NCBI GenBank assembly: GCA_902620465.1
Contig: CACNIF010000001.1
Coordinates: forward strand, 186,001-250,000
Source: an uncultured Pelagibacteraceae bacterium
GTDB lineage: Bacteria; Pseudomonadota; Alphaproteobacteria; Pelagibacterales; Pelagibacteraceae
Direction of reading: 5' to 3'
Length of the DNA: 64,000 bases
The stretch's first letter is position 1, and every line of letters begins with the position of its first letter. The translations under genes were made by a program, and so were the position numbers. Positions 52,214 to 62,575 of this stretch are shown here, in pieces. The notes beneath the pieces were generated by a model. The model saw only the letters and a program-made list of their open reading frames with translations. It was not told where the DNA came from and ran no database searches.

Positions 52214-53530
52214 ATGGTCAAAGATCAAGAATTTTTAGAAAAAAAGGCATCTTATTGTCTAGGTTTAGCCAAGAAATTAGGCGCAACTGAGTCTAGTGTG
52301 ATTGTTAACAACTCTGTATCTGAAACTGTTAATTTTAGAAATAAAAAACTAGATGAGTCTAATAGGTCAGATGATCTTGGAATAAGCATTACCACTTACA
52401 TTGGAAAAAAAAAATCATCAATATCTTCGTCTAATTTACTTGATGATAACCTAAACATTTTGATTGAAAAATGTGTTGAGGCAACAAAAAATACTCCTGA
52501 AGATGAATTTAATTCATTACCAGATAAAGATTTGTTAGCTAAAGAAGTTAAAGATTTGTCTCTCTATGATGATACGCATATAGAAAATGATCAAAAAATA
52601 GATTATTTGAAAAAATTAGAACTCGCTGCCTCTAATGATAAAAAAATTGTTAATACTGAGTCTAGTTTTACTCAAAATAAATCAAATTTTATTTTAGCTA
52701 ATACTGAAGGTTTTTGTGCTGGTTACAAAACATCCTCATTTACAGCTTCGAGCGTTATAGTCGCAAAAGATGAAAAAAGCATGGAGAGAGATTATGAGTA
52801 TTCTAGCAAATGTTTTTTTAAAGACTTGGACGATGCAGGAGAGTTAGGCAAACAAGCTGCCAATCAAACCATTAGAAAATTAAGCCCTAAAAAAATAGGC
52901 AGCGAAAAAATTGCTATAATTTTTGATAAACGAATAGCCAAGGGAATATTAAGCACTTTTGCAAGTGCGATTTCATCATCAGCGATATCAAGAGGAACCT
53001 CTTTTTTAAAAGATAAAGTTAACCAAAAAATATTTTCCGACTCAATTAATGTCTTAGATAAACCAGACATAATTAAAGGTTTGGGTTCAAGAAATTTTGA
53101 TAAAGAGGGGGTTAAAACTGATACCCTTAAATTAGTTGAACAAGGAGTCTTAAAACATTATTTGATTGATACTTACAATGGAAAAAAACTTAACCTAAAA
53201 TCAAATGGAAGATTCGGAGGGACAAGTAATCTCTATTTTGAAAATGGAAATATAAGTTTTAAAGATTTGTTGAATTCAAAATCAAAAAGTCTCTATATTA
53301 CAGAAACTATAGGTCACGGAAGTAATATAGTAACCGGTGATTATTCTGTTGGTGCGACAGGGTTTTTAGTGGAAAACGGAGAGTTTAAGTATCCTATAAA
53401 CGAAATTACCATTGCAGGCAATTTTAAAGACATGTTTCAGCATATTACTCTGGCAAATGATTTAGAGTTTAAATATGCAACCAATTCACCAACTATGATG
53501 ATTGAGGGAATGGTTGTTGCTGGTAAATGA
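52214..53530 (+). CDS. pmbA: TldE/PmbA partner protein
   Basis: SSNLLDDNLNILIEKCVEATKNTPEDEF; VEQGVLKHYLIDTYNGKKLNLKSNGRFGG; follows tldD directly. Confidence 0.94.
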   Translation: MVKDQEFLEKKASYCLGLAKKLGATESSVIVNNSVSETVNFRNKKLDESNRSDDLGISITTYIGKKKSSISSSNLLDDNLNILIEKCVEATKNTPEDEFNSLPDKDLLAKEVKDLSLYDDTHIENDQKIDYLKKLELAASNDKKIVNTESSFTQNKSNFILANTEGFCAGYKTSSFTASSVIVAKDEKSMERDYEYSSKCFFKDLDDAGELGKQAANQTIRKLSPKKIGSEKIAIIFDKRIAKGILSTFASAISSSAISRGTSFLKDKVNQKIFSDSINVLDKPDIIKGLGSRNFDKEGVKTDTLKLVEQGVLKHYLIDTYNGKKLNLKSNGRFGGTSNLYFENGNISFKDLLNSKSKSLYITETIGHGSNIVTGDYSVGATGFLVENGEFKYPINEITIAGNFKDMFQHITLANDLEFKYATNSPTMMIEGMVVAGK

Positions 53531-54498
53531 GTGAATTCTGCGTAATCGGTTCAGGTATTTCTGGAGCTACAATTGCTAATCTTCTTAATAAAAAAAATAC
53601 AGTAATCCTATTTGATAAAGCGAGAGGTCCAGGAGGTCGTGCATCTTTCAAAAGAATAAGAGGTAATATAGGCTTTGATCATGGCACTCAATACTTTTCA
53701 CCAAAAACCCCACGATTTAAAAAGTTTACTAAACATTTAATTAAAAAAAAAATTTTAAAGGTTTGGGGTGGTAAACACATTTTTCTTAACTCCAAAAAAA
53801 AAGAAGATAAAAAACATCTTAAAATTATAGGTAAAAATGGAAACAATGATATTAGCAAGTATTTATTAAAAAAAATTAAGTGCAACTATCAAAGTGAATT
53901 AAAAAAAATTCATTATAAAAACAAACTTTGGCACTTATCATTTGCTGATGGAAAATTGAGATCTTTTAAAAGTATTATTTTGACCTGTCCATTTCCACAA
54001 TTAAAAAAACTTTCTAAAAAATTCATAAATAATTCTTTTGTAAAAAAATCAATAAAAATGGATGCAAATATAACTACCATGATTGCTATAAAAAAAAACA
54101 AAAAATCTAATAGCAGCTACCTTTTCGAAGACTCAATTCTTGGCTGGGCTGGTAATGAAAATTCAAAAAAAAGATTTAAATCAAAATATGATTTATGGAC
54201 TCTACAAAGTACATTCAAGTGGGCAAATAAAAATATTAATCAAAATAAAAATAATAAGAAAAAGAACTCAAAAATTATGATCGACAAGTTCTTTCAACTT
54301 TCAAATATTAAAAAAACAAAAATCAATTTCTCTCTTAATCATGGCTGGAAATACTCTTCGAATTCAAAACCTTTCAAAATTAAAAGTTTTTGGGATCCAA
54401 AGAAAAAAATAGGTGTTTGTGCTGATTGGTTTGTCGGACCAAGACTGGAGTCGGGATGGATAAGTGCACAGGACTTATATAAAAAAATTTCAAAATAA
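53527..54498 (+). CDS. FAD/NAD(P)-binding oxidoreductase (renalase-like)
   Basis: FCVIGSGISGATIANLLNKKNTVILFDKARGPGGRASFKRIRGNIGFDHGTQYFSPKTP; GVCADWFVGPRLESGWISAQDL. Confidence 0.87.
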   Translation: MSEFCVIGSGISGATIANLLNKKNTVILFDKARGPGGRASFKRIRGNIGFDHGTQYFSPKTPRFKKFTKHLIKKKILKVWGGKHIFLNSKKKEDKKHLKIIGKNGNNDISKYLLKKIKCNYQSELKKIHYKNKLWHLSFADGKLRSFKSIILTCPFPQLKKLSKKFINNSFVKKSIKMDANITTMIAIKKNKKSNSSYLFEDSILGWAGNENSKKRFKSKYDLWTLQSTFKWANKNINQNKNNKKKNSKIMIDKFFQLSNIKKTKINFSLNHGWKYSSNSKPFKIKSFWDPKKKIGVCADWFVGPRLESGWISAQDLYKKISK

Positions 54499-54499
54499 A

Positions 54500-55180
54500 T
54501 TATTCAAAGCTTTTCAATCTGTATTCCCAATTTCCCATTCTTGAGTAAGACACTTTTAAAATTCTTAAATTTTTTTGATCATACCAAATGTCAAAGTCTA
54601 ATCGTTTATCTTTTGGAATATTCATATCTTTAGATTTAAGTGTAAAATGATCAGCATCATAAATCTTTCCATAAAGCTCTATTTTTTCTTTACCTACAAA
54701 AGTAACAACCTGTTCTTTAATACTACCTGATATTGGACTTATTTGAGATTCTGCTTGTAAAATTTTATGATTCCACCAATTTCCAATAACGTTGTTAAGG
54801 GTCGCCTCCCCATTGAATGAGGAGCCTTTAATATCAAATTTTTTACTATCTTTATTTAATTTTAAATTTACAAATTTTTCTTTTTCATTTTGAAGAGTTC
54901 TAGAATCATATGATATCAAATGATTTTTTATATATTTTTCTTCACCATAGGACTCAACTTGAAAAATTGGAGTCCCTAATAAATCAACAGAAAATTTAAA
55001 TTGATTTGTAATTATAGTTTCTTCACCATTTCTCTCAAAAAAATAATAATTGTATCCAATTAGTTCACCATTTCTAAAAATCTCCATTTCAATTTTGTTA
55101 TATTTATTGTAGTGACCCATATGTGCCATAGAAATAACTGGAAAAACTACAATAAACAAAATGGCTATAAATTTTCTCAT
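54500..55180 (-). CDS. Secreted protein of unknown function (DUF6134/DUF3108-like)
   Basis: Signal peptide MRKFIAILFIVVFPVISMAHM; beta-rich domain ending DFDIWYDQKNLRILKVSYSRMGNWEYRL. Confidence 0.6.
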   Translation of the reverse strand: MRKFIAILFIVVFPVISMAHMGHYNKYNKIEMEIFRNGELIGYNYYFFERNGEETIITNQFKFSVDLLGTPIFQVESYGEEKYIKNHLISYDSRTLQNEKEKFVNLKLNKDSKKFDIKGSSFNGEATLNNVIGNWWNHKILQAESQISPISGSIKEQVVTFVGKEKIELYGKIYDADHFTLKSKDMNIPKDKRLDFDIWYDQKNLRILKVSYSRMGNWEYRLKSFE

Positions 55181-55230
55181 TTAGCAATTACATTAGTGGA
55201 CTTTATCTATAATAGAAATAATTTATTAAA

Positions 55231-55878
55231 ATGTTTCTAAAAATAAAGAAAATACCTAAAGTTAATTGGAGTTCTGATAGGCCATATAATTTTAAACCAA
55301 AATTTTCCACTTTCTTTTTTTTATGTTTTGGTCTGACTTTATTTGGTCTTGGCGAAGGTTTATTAATTGTTTCTTTTACGGGTGCTTCTCCATGGAGTGT
55401 TTTAGCTCAAGGTATTTCTTTAAATGTTAATTTAAGTATTGGAACAATTACTCTTTTAATAAGTATTGCAGTCTTAATTTTGTGGATACCTCTCAGCCAA
55501 AAACCAGGAATGGGCACAATATTTAATGCCTTAATAATAGCCTTTATGATTGATCTTTGTATAAAGTTTGTACCAACTCCATCTGATTATTTTAATCAAT
55601 TAATCTTAGCAGTAATTTCTGTAATAATGGTTGGAATAGGTGGGGGCATTTATTTAGTTTCTAACCTAGGCGCAGGACCAAGAGATGGATTAATGATTGG
55701 ATTACAAAATATAACTAATTTGCCAGTGGCAGCCGTTAGAGCTTTTTTAGAAATTTCCGTTGTAAGCATTGGTTGGTATTTAGGTGGAACAGTAGGTGTA
55801 GGAACTCTTTTATTCGCTTTTGGTATTGGTCCGTGCGTCGCACTAGGTTTGTTTTTAGTTGATAAAATTTTTGATTAG
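55231..55878 (+). CDS. YczE/YyaS-like integral membrane protein
   Basis: ASPWSVLAQGISLNVNLSIGTITLLISIAVLILW, SNLGAGPRDGLMIGLQ, GTVGVGTLLFAFGIGPCVALGL. Confidence 0.78.
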   Translation: MFLKIKKIPKVNWSSDRPYNFKPKFSTFFFLCFGLTLFGLGEGLLIVSFTGASPWSVLAQGISLNVNLSIGTITLLISIAVLILWIPLSQKPGMGTIFNALIIAFMIDLCIKFVPTPSDYFNQLILAVISVIMVGIGGGIYLVSNLGAGPRDGLMIGLQNITNLPVAAVRAFLEISVVSIGWYLGGTVGVGTLLFAFGIGPCVALGLFLVDKIFD

Positions 55879-57701
55879 GCAGCAGCGCCCGATTTTTCAC
55901 TTCTTTTTCTTTCATGAGGATCAAGTATAGCTTTTCTCAATCTACAAGACTCTGGAGTAATTTCTAAAGCTTCATCAGTATTTAACATACTAAGTTGTTC
56001 AGCAATCGACATTTTTCTCACTGGAGTTAAGACAACATTTTCATCAGTCCCTTGCGTTCTCATGTTAGTTAATTTTTTACCCTTCATGACATTAATGATC
56101 ATATCTCCTGGTTTAGGTGACAAGCCTACAATCATCCCTGGGTAAACAGGATCGTTATGAGTTACAAACATTTCTCCTCTAGCTTGTAAGTTAAATATCG
56201 CAAAAGCAACCGCCTTACCTTGCTCCATAGAAATAAGAGCACCATTTCTTCTTCCCTCCATTTCACCCTCAAATGGACCGTATTCATGGAAAATTCTATT
56301 GATAACACCATTACCCTTTGTGAGTGTTAAAAATCTACTTGTATATCCCATTAAGCCTCTTGTTGGTGCATGAAATATAAGTCTTTTTTTATTTTTACCA
56401 GTATCTTTTAGTTCTATTAATTTACCTTTTCTTCTATTCATCGAGTCAATTATTTTTGAGGAATGCTCTTCATCAAGATCCATAGTAATTTCTTCAATTG
56501 GTTCAAGTTTGTTTCCATTTTCATCTTTTTTATAGAGAACTTTTGGAGGGCTCACAGTCATTTCAAAACCTTCTCTTCTCATTTGAGTTAGTAAAATTTC
56601 CAACATTAATTCACCTCTTCCACTGACCACAAAAGAATCATTTCCGTTATTTTCAGTAAATGTAATTCCCACATTATTCTGTGCCTCTTGTACTAATCGA
56701 TTTCTTATTTGTGTGCTTGTAAGTTTTTTGCCTTCCGTACCAGCTAAAGGCGATGTATTAACAGTAATTGTAATTGACATAGTTGGGGGATCTATCGGTG
56801 TAGCCTCTATCGGTTCTTTTACTTCGAGATCACAAATAGTATCTGCAACATTAGCTTTTTCTAAACCTGCCACTACTACGATATCTCCAGCTTCACCAAC
56901 CTCAATTGGAACTTTCTTAGTACCTTCGTATCTAAAAATTTTAGTTAATCTGCCTTCATCAACTTTTTCTCCTTTTAAGTTGATTGCCTTGATTGCTTGG
57001 TTAGCTTTTGCTGTTCCTTGTGAAATTCTACCTACTAAACTTCTTCCTAAAAAACTGTCAGCATATAGAAGTGTAGAAAGCATAGCGAAAGGTTTTGATT
57101 TATCTAATTCAGCCGGTTTAACGTGTTCTATAATTTTGTCTAAAAGCGGATTCAAATTTACTCTTGGACCATCAACTTCAAGATCAGCCCATCCAGATCT
57201 TCCACTGGCGTATAAAACTGGGAAATCTAGCTGTTCTTCATTAGCGTCTAAACTTACAAATAAGTCGAATGTTTCATCTAGAACTTCATTTGCTCTCTGA
57301 TCTGATTTATCTAATTTGTTTATGACCACAATTGGTTTTAAGCCTTGTTTTAATGCTTTTGCTAGTACGAATTTTGTTTGAGGCATTACACCTTCAGCTG
57401 AGTCTATTAGCAATAATGCTCCATCAGCCATACTCAAGACTCTTTCTACCTCTGCAGCAAAGTCTCTGTGTCCTGGAGTATCAATAATGTTTATTCTTGA
57501 ATTATTCCAATTAATTGATGCGGGCTTAGCTAAAATTGTTATACCTCTCTCTTTTTCCAACTCTCCAGAGTCCATTAATCTTTCATCGACAAACTCATTT
57601 TCACGAAAAGATCCACTTTGTTTCATTAGGTTATCAATAAGCGTTGTTTTGCCATGATCAACGTGGGCAATGATAGTGATGTTTCGAATATTATTATTCA
57701 T
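55875..57701 (-). CDS. typA: Translational GTPase TypA/BipA
   Basis: RNITIIAHVDHGKTTLIDNLMKQSGSF, ERGITILAKPASI, DTPGHRDF, NKLDKSDQRA. Confidence 0.98.
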   Translation of the reverse strand: MNNNIRNITIIAHVDHGKTTLIDNLMKQSGSFRENEFVDERLMDSGELEKERGITILAKPASINWNNSRINIIDTPGHRDFAAEVERVLSMADGALLLIDSAEGVMPQTKFVLAKALKQGLKPIVVINKLDKSDQRANEVLDETFDLFVSLDANEEQLDFPVLYASGRSGWADLEVDGPRVNLNPLLDKIIEHVKPAELDKSKPFAMLSTLLYADSFLGRSLVGRISQGTAKANQAIKAINLKGEKVDEGRLTKIFRYEGTKKVPIEVGEAGDIVVVAGLEKANVADTICDLEVKEPIEATPIDPPTMSITITVNTSPLAGTEGKKLTSTQIRNRLVQEAQNNVGITFTENNGNDSFVVSGRGELMLEILLTQMRREGFEMTVSPPKVLYKKDENGNKLEPIEEITMDLDEEHSSKIIDSMNRRKGKLIELKDTGKNKKRLIFHAPTRGLMGYTSRFLTLTKGNGVINRIFHEYGPFEGEMEGRRNGALISMEQGKAVAFAIFNLQARGEMFVTHNDPVYPGMIVGLSPKPGDMIINVMKGKKLTNMRTQGTDENVVLTPVRKMSIAEQLSMLNTDEALEITPESCRLRKAILDPHERKRSEKSGAAA

Positions 57702-57786
57702 AAATTGGAGCTCTTATACATATTTAATCGCTTTTTGAAACTTAAAAAAACTCCTGTATTGCTTGAATAAATTGATTAATTTTAAC

Positions 57787-57903
57787 TTAATTCTTACCTT
57801 TTCGCTTTTCGCGTTTGCGTTTTCTTTTTTCTTTAAAGCTTAATTTTGGTATTTTTTTAATACTAGAGTCTTTGAATGATTTTCCGCTATATCGTTTTGA
57901 CAT
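57787..57903 (-). CDS. Very small basic protein (38 aa), unknown
   Basis: Unlisted reverse-strand ORF: MSKRYSGKSFKDSSIKKIPKLSFKEKRKRKREKRKGKN*; fills the gap between typA and fkbM-type gene. Confidence 0.5.
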   Translation of the reverse strand: MSKRYSGKSFKDSSIKKIPKLSFKEKRKRKREKRKGKN

Positions 57904-57906
57904 ATT

Positions 57907-58611
57907 TTATTTGACTTTTTTAAAAATGAAATTCTCCGCCAGATTTGTTACTAATTTATAATTTTTTTTCACTAAATATTTGTAAATTTCATGTTTTTTG
58001 ATTTTTGAATTCTTCTTATGATTTTTCCAGTCTCCCCATATTTCAATACAAATCAACTTCGGTTTATATTTTTTAAAATCTAAAGACCTTAAAACTTCAT
58101 AATCTGCACCTTCTGCATCAATACTTAAGAAATCTATTTGTTTTCTTTTATAAATTGTTTTGTCCAAAATAACAGTGAGTGGTTTCGATGATACTTGTTC
58201 TTTATATCTAAATTTGGCGCCACCTTTTTTTTGAATTATACTTGCACTTAAAAATAATCCTTTATTCGTGTAATAATTTATTTTTTTATTTTTTAAAGAT
58301 ACTGCGGAATGAATATTAACATCATTTTTTCTTAATGTATTAAATAAATCTATAGATAACTTACTCATATCTATATTAACCCCTCTCCATCCATGCTCAT
58401 ATAGGAGATAAGTATTATTGATCCTTGTTGGATGATGACAACCAACATCTACATAAAAGCCGTTATTTTTTTTTTTAAAATAGTTTAGTACGAAAACATC
58501 TTCTTTATTTTGGGAGTAAAATTCTTTTTTAATGTGAACTTTATTTTTAAGGTAAAAATTATGGAATATGTAAATTTTCCTATATAAATTTTTTAAATAC
58601 TCCGTAATCAT
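57907..58611 (-). CDS. FkbM family methyltransferase
   Basis: GFYVDVGCHHPTRINNTYLLYEHGWRGVNID; FLSIDAEGADYEVLRSLDF. Confidence 0.9.
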   Translation of the reverse strand: MITEYLKNLYRKIYIFHNFYLKNKVHIKKEFYSQNKEDVFVLNYFKKKNNGFYVDVGCHHPTRINNTYLLYEHGWRGVNIDMSKLSIDLFNTLRKNDVNIHSAVSLKNKKINYYTNKGLFLSASIIQKKGGAKFRYKEQVSSKPLTVILDKTIYKRKQIDFLSIDAEGADYEVLRSLDFKKYKPKLICIEIWGDWKNHKKNSKIKKHEIYKYLVKKNYKLVTNLAENFIFKKVK

Positions 58612-58654
58612 TATTAATTTGGATAGTCTAAATTATAATTTAGTTAAATTTTAC

Positions 58655-58688
58655 AAAAAAAACCCCCGAAACTCTCGTTTCAGGGGTT
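58655..58688 (-). terminator. Intrinsic terminator downstream of groEL
   Basis: Reverse strand AACCCCtGAAAC-GAGA-GTTTCgGGGGTTTTTTTT: GC-rich stem followed by T-tract. Confidence 0.92.
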
Positions 58689-58738
58689 ATAATTTTGTTT
58701 AGTGTATATGTTTAGAGTGTTTCTTAATGAAGAAAGTA

Positions 58739-60418
<1,680 letters not shown>

Positions 60419-60423
60419 TTATA

Positions 60424-60714
60424 TTATTTACTTGAAATACCCATGATGTCTGACTCTTTCATTATGCTGTATTCTTTACCATCAATTTTGACTTCAGTTC
60501 CTGACCATTTGCCAAATAAAACTTTGTCTCCAACTTTAACATCCATTGGAATTTTTTTTCCATCTTCAGTTTTTGCACCACCACCAACAGCAACAACTTT
60601 TCCTTCTTGAGGCTTCTCTTGTGCAGTATCTGGTATGATTATTCCTCCAGCAGTTTTTTCGCTGCTATCTAAAACTTCTATTAAAACCCTGTCATGTAAC
60701 GGTCTAAATTTCAT
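60424..60714 (-). CDS. groES: Co-chaperonin GroES
   Basis: [44 protein letters not shown]. Confidence 0.99.
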   Translation of the reverse strand: MKFRPLHDRVLIEVLDSSEKTAGGIIIPDTAQEKPQEGKVVAVGGGAKTEDGKKIPMDVKVGDKVLFGKWSGTEVKIDGKEYSIMKESDIMGISSK

Positions 60715-60719
60715 ATATT

Positions 60720-60738
60720 CTCCTATATAAATATGGAG
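60720..60738 (-). promoter_or_regulatory. SD-sequestering hairpin in groES leader (candidate RNA thermometer)
   Basis: Reverse strand CTCC-ATA-TTTA-TAT-a-GGAG then AATAT-ATG: the whole GGAG SD is paired. Confidence 0.5.
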
Positions 60739-60741
60739 TTC

Positions 60742-60769
60742 ATATAGAGATTGGTAATACTATTTCAAG
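60742..60769 (-). promoter_or_regulatory. Sigma32 (RpoH)-type promoter for groESL
   Basis: Reverse strand CTTGAAA (60763-60769) - 13 nt - CTCTATAT (60742-60749). Confidence 0.55.
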
Positions 60770-60835
60770 ATATACTTAAAATTTAGTTTATTAAAAAAGG
60801 TAGGAAATTGTGGATTTTTTGGGTTATAGATTATT

Positions 60836-61657
60836 TTGATGACTAAAAATTTAGATAAAGATGGTTTCAGATCAATCGTTGATAATTATCAGCTCTTTTA
60901 TATCGATTTATGGGGTGTCATTCATAATGGAATAAATCTTCATAAAGATGCAATCAATGTTTTAAAAGAAATTAAAAAAAAGGGTAAAGAGTATATTCTT
61001 CTCACAAACGCACCTAGACCTAACGATGTTGTTAAATCCTTTTTAAAAAAAATGGGCATGGCAAAAGAAATTAGAGAACATGTTTTTACATCCGGGCAGG
61101 CATCATTAAATTATCTCAAAAAAAATTTATCTAATAAAACTTTTTTTCATGTTGGACCACCACGTGATTTTGATTTGTTTAATGACTTTGTTAAAATGAA
61201 GTCAGGCAACATTGATGAAGGAGAATATATTTTATGCACTGGATTGTTTGAAAAATTTGATAAAGATTTAAATTATTATAAAAAATTATTTGAGAAAAAT
61301 TTAGATAAAGAAATGATTTGCACTAATCCAGATTTAATTGTGGACAGAGGAAACAAGAGAGAGCTTTGTGCAGGTTCAGTTGCTATGGTTTTTGAAAAAA
61401 TGGGGGGTAAGGTCACATACTTTGGTAAACCTTACCCTGAAGTTTACAATTTATCCATTATTAACAAAGGTAAAAAAACTCTTTCAGTCGGTGATAATTT
61501 AAACACAGATATAAAAGGTGCAAATCTTCTGAATTACGACACTTTAATTATTTCAAATGGTATACATAAAAAAGAGATTGAAAATAAAGGAATTGAAGAG
61601 ACAGCCAGATCTTACGAAACAATCTGTAATTATATTCAATCTGAATTAAAATGGTGA
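60836..61657 (+). CDS. HAD-superfamily class IIA hydrolase (TIGR01459-like)
   Basis: FYIDLWGVIHNGINLHKDAINVLKEIKKKGKEYILLTNAPRP; SVGDNLNTDIKGANL. Confidence 0.88.
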   Translation: MMTKNLDKDGFRSIVDNYQLFYIDLWGVIHNGINLHKDAINVLKEIKKKGKEYILLTNAPRPNDVVKSFLKKMGMAKEIREHVFTSGQASLNYLKKNLSNKTFFHVGPPRDFDLFNDFVKMKSGNIDEGEYILCTGLFEKFDKDLNYYKKLFEKNLDKEMICTNPDLIVDRGNKRELCAGSVAMVFEKMGGKVTYFGKPYPEVYNLSIINKGKKTLSVGDNLNTDIKGANLLNYDTLIISNGIHKKEIENKGIEETARSYETICNYIQSELKW

Positions 61658-62574
61658 AGATGCAATTATATAATAGTTTTAATATTTCTAAAAAACATAA
61701 AAACTCCATTATTTTAATTGGTAATTTTGATGGACTTCACTTGGGGCATCAAAAATTATTTAAGCTCGCAAAAAAGTATAAAAAAAAATATTCATCGAAG
61801 ATTGGTGTTTTAACTTTTGAGCCAATGCCAAAGATGTTTTTTAACTCACAGTTAAAAAATTTTAGATTATCTAATTTAAATCAAAAAATTGAAAATTTAA
61901 GTAAGCTTAATGTTGATTTTGTTATAATCAAAAAATTTGATCATAAATTTTCAAAAACAAAATCAATTTCATTTATAAAAGAAACTCTAGGAAAAAGAAT
62001 AAATCCAAAATTTATTTTTGTAAGTAATAATTTTAAGTTTGGGAATAAAAGAGAGGGAGATGTAAAACAATTAAAAAAGTATGAGAAGTTATGTAAATAT
62101 AAGATAATTAAACCTCAACCTTTAATAGTTAAAAAAAAAATTATTTCATCTTCTTTGATAAGAAAATATTTGCAAAATGGCAAGCTTAAGGATGCAAACA
62201 AACTTTTAAAAAGAAACTGGTCTATCTATGGAAAGGTTCAAAAAGGCAAACAGCTTGGAAAAAAGATTGGTTTTCCAACAGCTAACATTGATATCAATGA
62301 TTATGTTTTGGCTAAACCTGGTGTTTATGGTGTTAAAGCCAGAAAAACGATTAGATCAAATTATATTACAGGTATAGCAAATTTAGGATATCGACCCACA
62401 TTTAATGGAAAGAAAATACTATTAGAGGTTCATTTATTTAATTTTTCTGGAAATTTATATAATAAGTATTTAAGAGTTGAATTCTTAAAATTTATAAGAA
62501 AAGAAAAAAAATTCAAAAATGTAGAACAATTAAAGAAACAAATAAATGTCGATCTTTTAATTGCAAAAAAATAA
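61651..62574 (+). CDS. ribF: Bifunctional riboflavin kinase/FAD synthetase
   Basis: ILIGNFDGLHLGHQKLFKLA; GKKIGFPTANIDINDYVLAKPGVYGVKA; GIANLGYRPTFNG. Confidence 0.96.
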   Translation: MVKMQLYNSFNISKKHKNSIILIGNFDGLHLGHQKLFKLAKKYKKKYSSKIGVLTFEPMPKMFFNSQLKNFRLSNLNQKIENLSKLNVDFVIIKKFDHKFSKTKSISFIKETLGKRINPKFIFVSNNFKFGNKREGDVKQLKKYEKLCKYKIIKPQPLIVKKKIISSSLIRKYLQNGKLKDANKLLKRNWSIYGKVQKGKQLGKKIGFPTANIDINDYVLAKPGVYGVKARKTIRSNYITGIANLGYRPTFNGKKILLEVHLFNFSGNLYNKYLRVEFLKFIRKEKKFKNVEQLKKQINVDLLIAKK

Positions 62575-62575
62575 A

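Noticed and set aside
56713-57300. 195-aa forward ORF
   Set aside because: Fully antisense to typA; low-complexity Ser/Leu-rich translation, no independent support.
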